Shown: piece after piece, positions 8,721-16,776 of the stretch
Layout: each line of letters begins with the position of its first letter
Numbering within the stretch: position 1 is the first letter of the stretch
Source of the DNA: JAHZFN01 sp965149945
GTDB lineage: Bacteria; Bacillota; Dehalobacteriia; UBA4068; UBA4997
DNA length: 24,408 nt
Reading direction: 5' to 3'
Assembly: GCA_965149945.1 (NCBI GenBank)
Contig: CBCTTQ010000029.1
Location: 1-24,408, forward strand
Translations under genes and position numbers: made by a program
Notes under the pieces: generated by a model
What the model was told of the DNA's origin: nothing
Database searches by the model: none
Seen by the model: only the letters and a program-made list of their open reading frames with translations

Positions 8721-8748
8721 TGTAACAGCGAGGATCCATACTGTTACA
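8721..8748. repeat. Spaced inverted repeat upstream of the DUF1540 gene, possible operator
   Basis: TGTAACAG at 8721-8728 and CTGTTACA at 8741-8748 are exact reverse complements, separated by 12 bases, with arm starts 20 bases apart. Each arm also contains a small palindrome of the form TGT-W-ACA, so this could be two dimer sites on the same face of the helix. It ends 25 bases before the ATG. An mRNA hairpin is the alternative reading. Confidence 0.45.
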
Positions 8749-8773
8749 AAACTTTTCGACGGAGGTAAGAAAA

Positions 8774-8929
8774 ATGAAAAACTCTTCGATTCAATGTGTT
8801 GTCAGCAAATGTAAATATAACTGCGGCACAGAAAATTACTGCACACTGGATACCATTCGTGTAGGCTCCCATGAGAGCGATCCTACGATGGTGGAATGTA
8901 CCGACTGTCAATCTTTTGAACTGAAATAA
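8774..8929 (+). CDS. Small Cys-rich DUF1540 protein
   Basis: The 51-residue protein is preceded by a strong GGAGGTAAGAAAA site. It has six cysteines (8, 13, 17, 23, 42, 45) in the pattern CxxxxCxxxCxxxxxC, followed later by CTDC-QSF. This is the DUF1540 signature, with a short tail ending in SFELK. DUF1540 proteins are common in spore-forming Firmicutes; their function is unknown, and metal binding by the cysteines is only inferred. It is one of three plus-strand genes in the window and stands alone between divergent tex and convergent MATE. A bidirectional terminator lies ten bases after its stop. Confidence 0.88.
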   Translation: MKNSSIQCVVSKCKYNCGTENYCTLDTIRVGSHESDPTMVECTDCQSFELK

Positions 8930-8938
8930 GTGTGCGGC

Positions 8939-8968
8939 AAAAAGAACAGACAATTGTCTGTTCTTTTT
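8939..8968. terminator. Bidirectional terminator between the DUF1540 gene and the MATE gene
   Basis: A perfect 30-base palindrome with A5 at one end and T5 at the other, and GAACAGACAA stem halves. It can stop transcription from both sides and closes the minus-strand menA-menG-MATE cluster. Confidence 0.9.
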
Positions 8969-8988
8969 GTTTATTGCGTATCCTTGTT

Positions 8989-10335
8989 TTATTCAGAAGA
9001 AGGCGGTACAGTCGGGTTTTCACTAAAGATGGTTTTTTTAAAATGACGGCGGAAACATTCCCCGTTGAGAATCATCACCGACCAACCGAAGATGCAACCG
9101 ACACAAACTGCCAAAATACCGATTTTTCCCACAAATAAGTAGGTAGTAACGACGCGGGTACACATGGAAAGCCCCGTACTGATGATGGTGATTTTCGGTT
9201 TGCCGATGCCCCGGAAGTAACCTTGATACATTTGATTGATGCCGGCCAAAAGGTATAAAAACGCCAAAATTCGTAAATAAGTAACCCCCGTATCCAAGGC
9301 CACCGGAGAAATGTCGGAAATGAACAATGGTACCAATTTCGGTCCCAATGTGAACAAAATGATTCCGATCAGCGCATCATAACAGAGGGTGATGATAACC
9401 CCTACTTTCATGGTCGTTTTCACCATTTCTTTCTTGTTGGCGCCCATATTTTTAGCGCATAAGGCAGAAGCTGATGAGGAGACGCCGTCTCCCGGCGCCA
9501 GCACAAAGGATTCGATTTTGGTAGCGGCGTCATAACCGGCGATAACACTGACCCCAAAACCGTTTACAGCCCCTTGAATGAGCAGTTTGCTTGCGTACAG
9601 AACCGTTTGTTGAACAGCGGAAGCGCTGCTGTATGGAATCAATTCTTTCAGACAATTTTTGTCAATGATCAAATCTCGCGGCCGAAATGCCAGCAAAGGT
9701 TGTGTTCGGTACAGATAGATTAGGCAGATAAAAGCGGAAATGGCCTGGGAAATCGCGGTAGATACACCGGCGCCCATGGTACCCCACTCCATCGCGCCGA
9801 CCAGCAACAAATCCAGCCCCACATGGAGGGCAGAAGCTGTTACCAAAGAATACAGTGGGATTTTGGAAAGTCCCAGAGAAAGCAGCGCCGAAGAACCGAA
9901 ATTATATAAAAAAGTAAAGCACAGCCCGATTAAGACGGGCAGCAAATATTGACAGGATTGGGGAATAATTTCTTCCGGAGCTTGGGTCAAGCGCAAAATT
10001 TCTTCCAAAAAAATGATGCAAAAAACCGACAGCGCGACAGTGAAAATCAAACCGCCGCATAGAGCGGAAGAAGCGGTTCTGCGGTATAATTCTTTGTCTC
10101 CGTGTCCCAGACGATTGGAAAGCAAAACAGTGATCCCAATGCCGATGCCGTAAAGGAAAAAGACCAATAAATTCATGATAGGATTGGCGGAGCCGATTGC
10201 CGCCAAGGATGTCTCCCCGCAGAGTCTTCCAACGATCAAAGAGTCCACTGTATTATAGAGTTGCTGCAGCAGACTACTGGCCATCAAAGGCAGTGCGAAA
10301 GTAATAATGGTTTTAGTCGTAGAAGACGCTTTCAT
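8989..10335 (-). CDS. MATE-family multidrug/cation efflux transporter
   Basis: This 448-residue membrane protein has about twelve hydrophobic helices in two similar halves. The N-terminal ALPLMASSLLQQLYNTVDSL and the following SLAAIGSANPIM are typical of MATE (NorM/DinF-type) proteins. So is the central GYDAATKIESF that starts the second half. These transporters export cationic or amphipathic compounds using Na+ or H+ gradients; the substrate cannot be read. The start ATG has only a modest site (GCAGGT). The gene lies 66 bases after menG with no visible promoter or terminator between them, so it may be the last gene of the importer-menA-menG transcript. Confidence 0.93.
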   Translation of the reverse strand: MKASSTTKTIITFALPLMASSLLQQLYNTVDSLIVGRLCGETSLAAIGSANPIMNLLVFFLYGIGIGITVLLSNRLGHGDKELYRRTASSALCGGLIFTVALSVFCIIFLEEILRLTQAPEEIIPQSCQYLLPVLIGLCFTFLYNFGSSALLSLGLSKIPLYSLVTASALHVGLDLLLVGAMEWGTMGAGVSTAISQAISAFICLIYLYRTQPLLAFRPRDLIIDKNCLKELIPYSSASAVQQTVLYASKLLIQGAVNGFGVSVIAGYDAATKIESFVLAPGDGVSSSASALCAKNMGANKKEMVKTTMKVGVIITLCYDALIGIILFTLGPKLVPLFISDISPVALDTGVTYLRILAFLYLLAGINQMYQGYFRGIGKPKITIISTGLSMCTRVVTTYLFVGKIGILAVCVGCIFGWSVMILNGECFRRHFKKTIFSENPTVPPSSE

Positions 10336-10401
10336 GAAAAATTACCTGCAACTTTCTATCTGCGCAAGTGAAGTTGTCTATTGCCGACAGATCGCAAACG
10401 C

Positions 10402-11154
10402 TTATTTTTTTGTTCCTTCATAAATGTTGACGGAACCAAGACATTTTGGGTAATAGCAAACATTTTCCAACCCTGCTGCTCGAAAAATCTCTGCCATATC
10501 CTCTCCGTAAGGGAATCCGTTAAACGAGTCCCGCAGCCAAGTATAGGCGGGTTGTCTTCCTTGAATGGGCTTCCCTTTATCAAAGAAATGACCGATCCAA
10601 GGAACAACTCTTCGGAAATGAAAACGAAATCCCAATTTGAAGAGAATAAATTTTGGCTCAGCAATTTCAATGCAAACAACTTTTTTCCCCGGTTTAATGA
10701 CTCGTCGCATTTCTTCAATGACTCGTTGAATATCGGTGACATTGCGCAGGGCAAAACCGGAAGTGGCTCCGTCAAAAGTATTATCTTCATAGGGCAGATG
10801 CAGCGCGTTGCCTTCCACGAAATCAATGGGACACGGTAAAGACTGACGAGCTGCTTTGGCTTTAGCTACTTTTAACATATCCGGACTCAAATCCAAAGCG
10901 ACGACAGATCCTTCTTTGCCCACTAACCGAGATAAATCAAAAGCCATTTCACCGGTACCTGTGCCTACATCCAGCGCATGATCCCCCTCTTTCAATTCTG
11001 TTTTTTTCATTAAAAAACTTTGCCAGTTTTTTACCATGCCAAAAGTCATGATGTTATTCATTTTATCATAAAAAGATGAAATATCATCAAAGACTTCCTG
11101 CACATAGTGCTCCTTGCCTTCAAACTGGACACCGATCTTTTTTTCTTCTGTCAT
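10402..11154 (-). CDS. menG: Demethylmenaquinone methyltransferase MenG (UbiE family)
   Basis: The 250-residue SAM-dependent methyltransferase catalyses the last step of menaquinone synthesis, C-methylation of demethylmenaquinone. SAM-binding motif I DVGTGTG is at 62-68, an acidic Asp88 ends strand 2, and the UbiE/MenG family motif FALRNVTD is at 134-141. The later segment QGRQPAYTWLRDSFNGFP matches the family's substrate-region pattern. The length is normal. It begins nine bases after menA, the preceding pathway enzyme, so the pair is an operon. ubiE is the name used where ubiquinone is made; the menA partner and Firmicute context favour menG. Confidence 0.94.
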   Translation of the reverse strand: MTEEKKIGVQFEGKEHYVQEVFDDISSFYDKMNNIMTFGMVKNWQSFLMKKTELKEGDHALDVGTGTGEMAFDLSRLVGKEGSVVALDLSPDMLKVAKAKAARQSLPCPIDFVEGNALHLPYEDNTFDGATSGFALRNVTDIQRVIEEMRRVIKPGKKVVCIEIAEPKFILFKLGFRFHFRRVVPWIGHFFDKGKPIQGRQPAYTWLRDSFNGFPYGEDMAEIFRAAGLENVCYYPKCLGSVNIYEGTKK

Positions 11155-11163
11155 GATACACTC

Positions 11164-12063
11164 CTATATCCAAATACCCAATAAGATGCCGAGAATCATC
11201 AGCAACATAAAATACCAATGAAACTTGCAGGCATAGATGACTAAATTTAAATTGGCTTGTTGGTTCGTTCTGGATTGCCGCATGTTTTTCAGTACCTTGT
11301 ACAAATTGGGAATCATCAGAAAAACCAACAATACCCAGGGAGAAAGGATTTTGCTCACTACCAGAAAAACAATCACCAAAAACGGTAAAATATGCAATAC
11401 TTGATAAGAGCGATAGCTGAAAGAATATCCAAGCTTCACAGACAATGTTTGCAAACCGCTTTCTCGATCGCTGAAAAAGTCCCGCAATTCATTGCCGTTT
11501 AAGATAGCTGTAATCAAGCAACCGTTGGGAACAGCGATAAGTAACAGCCACCAGTTGATGTTTTGGGTCATGACATAGTAACTACCCAGCACCATGATTT
11601 CTCCCATGGAGAGAAAAACAAAGATCAATCCTAATCCATGATATTTGTATTTCATGCCCATGGTGTAACCATAGGCAAAGAGAATCCCGATCAAGCCAAA
11701 AATCAGGACGCCCCATCCCACTGTTATTAACAAATAAATGCCAATTAAGCAAGTAATCAAAAGAGTGCCATACCCCATATATAAAACAGTTTTCGGTTGT
11801 AGTTTCCCCTGTACCAACTCGGGAGAACGCACGGAATTTTCCACAGTATCGGTGCCGCTGATAAAATCCCCATAAGTATTAAAGAGATTGCTGGCAGCTT
11901 GCAACAAGCAACCGCCCGCCAATGTAGCAAAAAACAACAGCCAATTCCAAGCGCAGACATCATGATAAGCCCAAACAGCCCCTAATCCTACCGCACCGAG
12001 CGCGGTATAAAGGGTCCAAGGACGAAAGGCGTTGAGAATACTTTTCCATTGATCGTTTTTCAT
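11164..12063 (-). CDS. menA: UbiA-family prenyltransferase, probably MenA
   Basis: The 299-residue protein has about eight or nine membrane helices and both aspartate-rich UbiA motifs. The first is around 59-72 (NLFNTYGDFISGTD). The second is around 191-203 (NELRDFFSDRESG) and is followed by LQTLSVKLG, as in MenA. MenA joins a polyprenyl chain to 1,4-dihydroxy-2-naphthoate in the membrane, giving demethylmenaquinone, the substrate of MenG encoded nine bases downstream. ATG 12063 is preceded by GGAG. It follows the ABC permease gene by 52 bases. A different UbiA prenyl acceptor is possible, but menG next door makes MenA the best call. Confidence 0.92.
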   Translation of the reverse strand: MKNDQWKSILNAFRPWTLYTALGAVGLGAVWAYHDVCAWNWLLFFATLAGGCLLQAASNLFNTYGDFISGTDTVENSVRSPELVQGKLQPKTVLYMGYGTLLITCLIGIYLLITVGWGVLIFGLIGILFAYGYTMGMKYKYHGLGLIFVFLSMGEIMVLGSYYVMTQNINWWLLLIAVPNGCLITAILNGNELRDFFSDRESGLQTLSVKLGYSFSYRSYQVLHILPFLVIVFLVVSKILSPWVLLVFLMIPNLYKVLKNMRQSRTNQQANLNLVIYACKFHWYFMLLMILGILLGIWI

Positions 12064-12115
12064 ATAGCTCCAATCCTATTCTGTCGCTCTCCTTTAAAAA
12101 GAGGAGTTTCTATTA

Positions 12116-12862
12116 TTATTGATACTTTTGCCAACGGCAAGTACAATGCTCCAATAAATCTGTTAGTTTATAAAGGAGAATTCCCAAAAAAGCCATGGCG
12201 ATGATTCCGCCATACATCAAGTCATAACTGCGTCGCTGCATGGCGTCCATTATGAAATAACCCAAACCGTCAGTGGACGCGAAGGTCTCCGCGAAAAAAA
12301 GAATCGCGACAGCAATACCAATGGAAATACGCAGCGCAGAATAGATAGACGGCAGGCAATACGGAAAAATCAAATGACGATAGATCTGCTTGTTATCAGC
12401 GTTGAGAGATTTTACGGCAATTAAGCTGGCTCCGGGGATAGACTTGGCGCTGTCTCGAGCAGTCACCATAATCTGAAAAACAATGACTAAAGAAATCAGA
12501 ACAATTTTAGGCAAATCCCCTAACCCCAACAAAACAACGATGATGGGCAAAAATACAACTTTCGGCAATGGATAGAGCACATAGATAAAAGGAGAAATCA
12601 AACGATCTACACGTACATTGCTGCCCGCGATTAGCCCAATCGGAACTCCGATTAGTAAAGAAATTACCAAACTTGTCACAATTCGATAAGCGCTGATTCC
12701 GAAATCCGATAGAACAGAACCATCCGCGACAGATGTAAACAAAGCAACGACAGACGCCCAGGGTGTCGGCAAAAAAGGTTTATTCAACATCCAACTTCCC
12801 CATTGCCAGATGAGTAATAAAATCACAATAGCCAGCAGAAAACTGAGCGGTCTATGCTTCAT
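12116..12862 (-). CDS. ABC importer permease (SsuC/TauC/NMT1-type)
   Basis: The likely protein has 248 residues and about six membrane helices. It carries a binding-protein-dependent permease EAA-type loop (around SLIAVKSLNADNKQIYRHLI, then FPYCLP) that docks on the ATPase. The usual central glycine of that loop is Asn here (SLNAD). A longer frame opens at 13015, but that part lies wholly inside the ATPase gene and looks non-coding. ATG 12862 has GGAGG eight bases upstream and begins MKHRPLSF followed by a first membrane helix. The gene overlaps the ATPase end by 11 bases, so the two are translationally coupled. The relatives import sulfonates, nitrate or pyrimidine precursors; the substrate is not known here. 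Confidence 0.92.
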   Translation of the reverse strand: MKHRPLSFLLAIVILLLIWQWGSWMLNKPFLPTPWASVVALFTSVADGSVLSDFGISAYRIVTSLVISLLIGVPIGLIAGSNVRVDRLISPFIYVLYPLPKVVFLPIIVVLLGLGDLPKIVLISLVIVFQIMVTARDSAKSIPGASLIAVKSLNADNKQIYRHLIFPYCLPSIYSALRISIGIAVAILFFAETFASTDGLGYFIMDAMQRRSYDLMYGGIIAMAFLGILLYKLTDLLEHCTCRWQKYQ

Positions 12863-13604
12863 CTTCGGTACCTCCGATTCCCAACGCAATTTCAATATGC
12901 TGATAAAGCCGCGGCTGCATTTGCTCAAACACACAAATACGTCTATCGGGATTTGGCCCGAACACCAAAATTCGTTCGCCGATTTTGATGGCTTCTTCAA
13001 TATTATGAGTGACAAACACCAAGGTAATCGCGCGTTTCCGACAAATTTCCCGTAAAAGATTTTTCAGGTTTTCTTTGGTAACGGCGTCCAAAGCGGCAAA
13101 AGGTTCATCCATCAGCAATACTTCCGGATCCATAATCAGCGCCCGCGCAATGGCTACCCGTTGTCGCTGGCCGCCGGAGAGTTGGGTAGGAAATTTTGCT
13201 TTTTGCTCCGTAATTCCCAGAAGGTTCAGCATGTTTTCCGCGCGCTGTTGAATCTCTCGCAAAGAAAGCTTGTTTTCCTTGCGATTCAGCAAAAGACCCA
13301 ATGAAACATTTTCCAACACGGTTTTCCAAGGAAATAATCCATAATCTTGCAAAATCAAAACGGCTTTTCGATTTAACCCACATAAGGGTTTTCCTTCAAA
13401 GAAAACGACGCCGGCGGTGGGTTGGCGTAAACCTGCCAACAAATACAGCAATGTGCTTTTACCGCAACCGGAAGGTCCCACCACTGACAAGGCTTCTCCT
13501 CGGTAGATGGTTAAATCCACTCGGTTCAATGCGTCATGTTCCGTTTGTTCTTCCGATGGGTAATGATAAGAAACTTGCCGCAATTCGTATAACACTTCTG
13601 TCAA
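12852..13604 (-). CDS. ABC importer ATP-binding protein (SsuB/TauB-type)
   Basis: A complete nucleotide-binding domain of about 250 residues: Walker A GPSGCGKST near 43-51, Q-loop LQDYGLFPW, signature LSGGQRQR near 142-149, Walker B VLLMDEP near 162-168, D-loop ALD, and switch His in VFVTHN. It energises the neighbouring permease, fed by the lipoprotein encoded just upstream. Start choice: a GTG at 13613 has no site before it, while the AGGTG that overlaps it stands six bases before an in-frame TTG at 13604, so I prefer TTG. Only three residues depend on this. The gene follows the binding-protein gene by about 23 bases and overlaps the permease gene. Confidence 0.92.
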   Translation of the reverse strand: MTEVLYELRQVSYHYPSEEQTEHDALNRVDLTIYRGEALSVVGPSGCGKSTLLYLLAGLRQPTAGVVFFEGKPLCGLNRKAVLILQDYGLFPWKTVLENVSLGLLLNRKENKLSLREIQQRAENMLNLLGITEQKAKFPTQLSGGQRQRVAIARALIMDPEVLLMDEPFAALDAVTKENLKNLLREICRKRAITLVFVTHNIEEAIKIGERILVFGPNPDRRICVFEQMQPRLYQHIEIALGIGGTEDEA

Positions 13605-13627
13605 AACAATCACCTGAAAAAATTATT

Positions 13628-14605
13628 TTACGTCGGGTTTTGAAAAGACGCATCAGTCATTTCTTCGTAAGAATATACCTGATCCAGCAATCCTTTCTCC
13701 TTCATCCACTGAAATACAGCGATTACTTCTTCTTCTGTCGGTAAATGATAAGCCGTATAAGCAGGCATGGGGTATGTTTCTGCCAGTTCCGAAGAAATAC
13801 TGGTAAATTCCGCTAACATATCTCGGTATGATTCCGGATTCGCCGTAATTCGGTTTTTGGCTTCTTGATAAGCATCCATCGCCAAATGAATCGCGTCTCC
13901 CTTTTGTTCAATGCTTTCCTGTCGGAAAATTACCACTGATTGGGAAAGATTAACGGGGATTCCGTTTGCTTCTACGATTTGTGTATCGTCTACCAAGGGA
14001 ATGGCGCCGTTGTTTATGGCCACAGTAGCCAAAGGATCCGGCAGAATCGCCGCTGTTACTCCTCCGGCAAGAAGAGTTTCCAAGCGCAAAGCCAAATCCG
14101 GGATATTTTCCGTGACAATATCCGCATCGGAAAATCCATTGAGGTAGCACATTTGGTCCCCAATATATTGAATAATGGTATTGTTACCGATGGCGATAGT
14201 CTGTCCTTTCAGCTGTTCCATGTCGGTAATCCCGCTTTCCGGCGCTGCCAATAAAACAAAACGCCCTTCTTCGGGAGTCGCGCCCAAAGCGGTAGAGACG
14301 ATTTTTATATCCAGACCACCTTTTTTCAGCAGACCGGTCACTACCAAATCCGTCATATCTCCGTCGATTTCTCCCGCTTCCAATGCCGTTTCCTTATCCA
14401 AGGCGCTGCCGAAGGGAATCAATTCCACATCTACACCGTAGCTTTCGAAAAGTCCTTCTTGCTCGGCGACAAAAAAAGGCAAACTGTCATCGATGCTTAA
14501 CAACCCGATTTTCACTGTCTGAGAATCTGTGTCCTCCTGCTGACCGCAACCTGCCGCCAATAGCAAAAAAGCACAGCTTAACAAAAGAATAATGAAGCGT
14601 TTCAT
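13628..14605 (-). CDS. ABC importer substrate-binding lipoprotein (NMT1/SsuA-like)
   Basis: The 325-residue protein begins with a lipoprotein signal ending in LAAGC, so Cys20 should be lipidated and the protein tethered to the outer face of the membrane. The mature part begins VKIGLLSIDDSLPFFVAEQEGLF, the start seen in NMT1/THI5-like and sulfonate/nitrate-type binding proteins. It continues with a two-lobed pattern (LKGQTIAIGNN, then AAILPDPLATVA). ATG 14605 follows AAAGGAG. It is the first gene after a strong promoter and heads the importer genes, with menA-menG-MATE behind them. The ligand is unknown; a naphthoquinone precursor is my inference from context only. Confidence 0.9.
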   Translation of the reverse strand: MKRFIILLLSCAFLLLAAGCGQQEDTDSQTVKIGLLSIDDSLPFFVAEQEGLFESYGVDVELIPFGSALDKETALEAGEIDGDMTDLVVTGLLKKGGLDIKIVSTALGATPEEGRFVLLAAPESGITDMEQLKGQTIAIGNNTIIQYIGDQMCYLNGFSDADIVTENIPDLALRLETLLAGGVTAAILPDPLATVAINNGAIPLVDDTQIVEANGIPVNLSQSVVIFRQESIEQKGDAIHLAMDAYQEAKNRITANPESYRDMLAEFTSISSELAETYPMPAYTAYHLPTEEEVIAVFQWMKEKGLLDQVYSYEEMTDASFQNPT

Positions 14606-14657
14606 AATCGTCTCCTTTGGCTACATTTTCCATTGAGGATTTTTATCCACAAAGATT

Positions 14658-14686
14658 ATTATAACACACAGCTTTTTTTTCTACAA
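14658..14686 (-). promoter_or_regulatory. SigA promoter of the ABC importer-menA-menG cluster
   Basis: On the minus strand, TTGTAG (14686-14681), exactly 17 bases, then a perfect TATAAT (14663-14658). The leader to ATG 14605 is only about 45 bases, too short for a known riboswitch such as the THI box. Confidence 0.7.
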
Positions 14687-14688
14687 CC

Positions 14689-14720
14689 AAAAGACGGCAG
14701 AATTTTCTGCCGTCTTTTTT
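14689..14720. terminator. Terminator downstream of the YitT-family gene
   Basis: The perfect 14-base inverted repeat AAAAGACGGCAGAA / TTCTGCCGTCTTTT has a two-base loop and short A/T tails on both sides. On the minus strand it ends the YitT gene just before the importer promoter. Confidence 0.88.
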
Positions 14721-14738
14721 ATCGGAAACAAAGTATTC

Positions 14739-15659
14739 TCAGTGGATAGATTTCTTTTTGAAATTACCACCCATCACTTCAGAAACATCAGAAATGGTCA
14801 CAAAAGCGCCGGGATCAATATCCTCAATAATGGTTTTTAACTTGGAAATCTCCAGTTTGGTAATAATGACATACAGGACAGTTTTTTGATCTTTGGAATA
14901 AGCGCCCTCTGCTTCCATCACGGTAATACCTCGTCCTAGACGCTGCAGAAGCGCGGTAGTAATATCTTCGGAATGATCGGTCACAATAAAACACGCTTTT
15001 GATTCATTGAACCCGGTCAAAACAACATCAATGGCCTTGGTCACAACAATGTAGGTCAGCATGGAATACAACGCTTGTTCCCAGCCCAGAACCAATCCCG
15101 CGACACTGAAAATGATGACATTGCAAAACATAACAATATCTCCTACGGAAAAAGGAATTTTGCTGCTGAAAACAATGGCTAAAACTTCTGTTCCGTCCAT
15201 GCAGCCGCCGTTTCTCATTACCAGACCGATTCCGATCCCTAAAATGATCCCACCGAAGACTGCCGCAAGCAAAGTATCATGAAAAAAAGAATCATAGTTT
15301 TCAAAAATTTTTGTCCAAAAGGATAAAAAAACCGTTCCGATTAAGGTATACAACGCAAAGGATTTCCCAATTTGCTTATATCCGAAATAAACGAACGGAA
15401 TATTAATAATAATCAAAAAAAGGCTCAAGGAAATGCCTGTAACATGGCTCAACATCATGGAAATCCCTACAACGCCGCCGTCGATGACGCTGTTTGGCAG
15501 CAAGCAAATTTCCAAAGCAAAGCCGGCAACAAAGGCTCCAATAAAAATCATGATTATGCGTAATAACCGTTTTTTCCAACCGATTTTTTTATGGTTTAAT
15601 TTTTCTTTTTCTTCTTTCTGCACCACTTTTTCGATGGGCGAAAGTTTGGATTGGCTCAT
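14739..15659 (-). CDS. YitT-family membrane protein with C-terminal DUF2179 domain
   Basis: The 306-residue protein starts with a charged cytosolic segment (about 1-35) rich in Lys and Glu. About five membrane helices follow, including the typical ALEICLLPNSVIDGGVVGISMML. A soluble C-terminal DUF2179 domain (about 215-300) contains VLYVIITKLEISKLKTIIED and DPGAFVTISDVSEVMGG. The family is widespread in Firmicutes; function is unknown and transport is only assumed. An ATG at 15698 is in frame, but AAAGGAG directly precedes ATG 15659. The gene has its own promoter, divergent from the deacetylase gene, and its own terminator, so it is probably monocistronic. Confidence 0.93.
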   Translation of the reverse strand: MSQSKLSPIEKVVQKEEKEKLNHKKIGWKKRLLRIIMIFIGAFVAGFALEICLLPNSVIDGGVVGISMMLSHVTGISLSLFLIIINIPFVYFGYKQIGKSFALYTLIGTVFLSFWTKIFENYDSFFHDTLLAAVFGGIILGIGIGLVMRNGGCMDGTEVLAIVFSSKIPFSVGDIVMFCNVIIFSVAGLVLGWEQALYSMLTYIVVTKAIDVVLTGFNESKACFIVTDHSEDITTALLQRLGRGITVMEAEGAYSKDQKTVLYVIITKLEISKLKTIIEDIDPGAFVTISDVSEVMGGNFKKKSIH

Positions 15660-15752
15660 CAAATCTCTCCTTTTATGTTGTTTTGATCGCAAAAACAAAT
15701 TGAATACTATTCCGATCCCCCAATCAATTACATACTAATTAACTTCATTTTT

Positions 15753-15781
15753 ATTATAACATAGTTTACTGATTTTTTCAG
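15753..15781 (-). promoter_or_regulatory. SigA promoter of the YitT-family gene
   Basis: Minus strand: CTGAAA (15781-15776), 17 bases, TATAAT (15758-15753). It lies about 95 bases before the chosen start, back to back with the deacetylase promoter. Confidence 0.6.
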
Positions 15782-15796
15782 TATTCATCGTGGGTT

Positions 15797-15825
15797 TTGT
15801 CATATTTTTTTTCTTATTCCATAGT
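15797..15825 (+). promoter_or_regulatory. Candidate promoter of the polysaccharide deacetylase gene
   Basis: TTGTCA (five of six consensus), 17 bases of mostly T, then CATAGT (four of six). The start of transcription would be about 27 bases before ATG 15859. Confidence 0.45.
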
Positions 15826-15858
15826 AATGTGACAGAGAAAAAACGAGGAGATGCATTC

Positions 15859-16749
15859 ATGAAAGTTGTCAGAATCAAACAAAGAACCATCTACCTCACG
15901 ATCTGTCTGCTGGTCATTGGATTGATCAGTACCGGACTGAGTGTAATACCTCGCGCGGTGAGTAAGCAATCCGCCGAGCAAGTTGTTGCAGAACAGCCCA
16001 TTTCTTTACCCATTATCATGTACCACTCTATTTTGAAAGACCCCGCGCTGGCAGGAGATTATGTTATTTCTCCGGCGCAATTAGAATCCGATTTACAATA
16101 TTTGCAAAAAGCCGGGTACCAATGGATTCTCAGTCAAGATTTGATTGATTATGTGTACCGAGGAGGTTCGTTGCCGGAAAAGCCGATTCTCCTTACTTTT
16201 GATGACGGATATTACAATAACTATTATTACGCCTTCCCTTTATTGCAAAAATATGGAGCCAAGGCGATTCTTTCTCCCATTGCTGTTGAAAGTGAACGAT
16301 ATTCGAAAACGGAGGATGAAAACCCCAATTATGCCCACTGCAATTGGGAGGTGTTACGGGAAATGTATCAGAGCGGGTTGGTGGAAATCGCCAATCATTC
16401 TTATAATCTGCACCAATACGGCGCTCGCCAAGGCGCCAAAATCGTCGCCGGAGAAGACAATGGGGCTTATTGTAAGCAATTAATTGCGGATACCCAAAAA
16501 GCGGAAGAATTACTGGAAGCCAATGTTGGATGTCACGTATTGGCATACACGTATCCCTTTGGTTCTTTTTGTTCCGAAAGCGAAGCTTGTTTACAAGAAA
16601 TGGGCTATCGTATTACCTATATTACGGAAGATCGGGTAAATTCCATTACAAAGGATCCGGCGTGTCTGTATCAATTAAAGAGATATAAACGACCGGCAGG
16701 AATTTCTACAGAAGAATTTATGGCAAAAATTCAATCTCAAGGAGGATGA
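15859..16749 (+). CDS. Membrane-anchored polysaccharide deacetylase (NodB domain, CE4)
   Basis: The 296-residue protein has an N-terminal signal-anchor helix (about 10-30), so the enzyme should sit on the outer face of the membrane. The NodB domain shows motif 1 TFDDGY (113-118), a motif 2 variant HSYNLH (180-185), and motif 3 YPFG (232-235). The MYH at 54-56 before the domain is common in this branch. Such enzymes remove acetyl groups from N-acetylglucosamine or N-acetylmuramic acid in peptidoglycan or other glycans. A frame extension to 15790 is present, but GAGGAG before ATG 15859 sets the start. No terminator separates it from metA, which however has its own promoter. Exact substrate unknown. 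Confidence 0.93.
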   Translation: MKVVRIKQRTIYLTICLLVIGLISTGLSVIPRAVSKQSAEQVVAEQPISLPIIMYHSILKDPALAGDYVISPAQLESDLQYLQKAGYQWILSQDLIDYVYRGGSLPEKPILLTFDDGYYNNYYYAFPLLQKYGAKAILSPIAVESERYSKTEDENPNYAHCNWEVLREMYQSGLVEIANHSYNLHQYGARQGAKIVAGEDNGAYCKQLIADTQKAEELLEANVGCHVLAYTYPFGSFCSESEACLQEMGYRITYITEDRVNSITKDPACLYQLKRYKRPAGISTEEFMAKIQSQGG

Positions 16750-16776
16750 GGTAAAACAGAAAATCTATGGGACGGC

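Noticed and set aside
10381..10839. 152-codon open frame on the plus strand
   Set aside because: It lies antisense inside menG, has no ribosome binding site and its translation resembles no family; menG explains the region fully.
12064..12115. CTCCT/AGGAG hairpin between the permease and menA as a terminator or attenuator
   Set aside because: Only a five-base stem with no U-run; the AGGAG arm is not convincing as part of a regulatory structure.
12863..13015. N-terminal extension of the ABC permease to 13015
   Set aside because: It lies wholly within the ATPase gene in another frame; GGAGG before 12862 and the membrane-helix start there fit better.
14606..14657. TPP (THI-box) riboswitch before the NMT1-like binding protein
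   Set aside because: The leader is about 45 bases and has no conserved THI-box segments.
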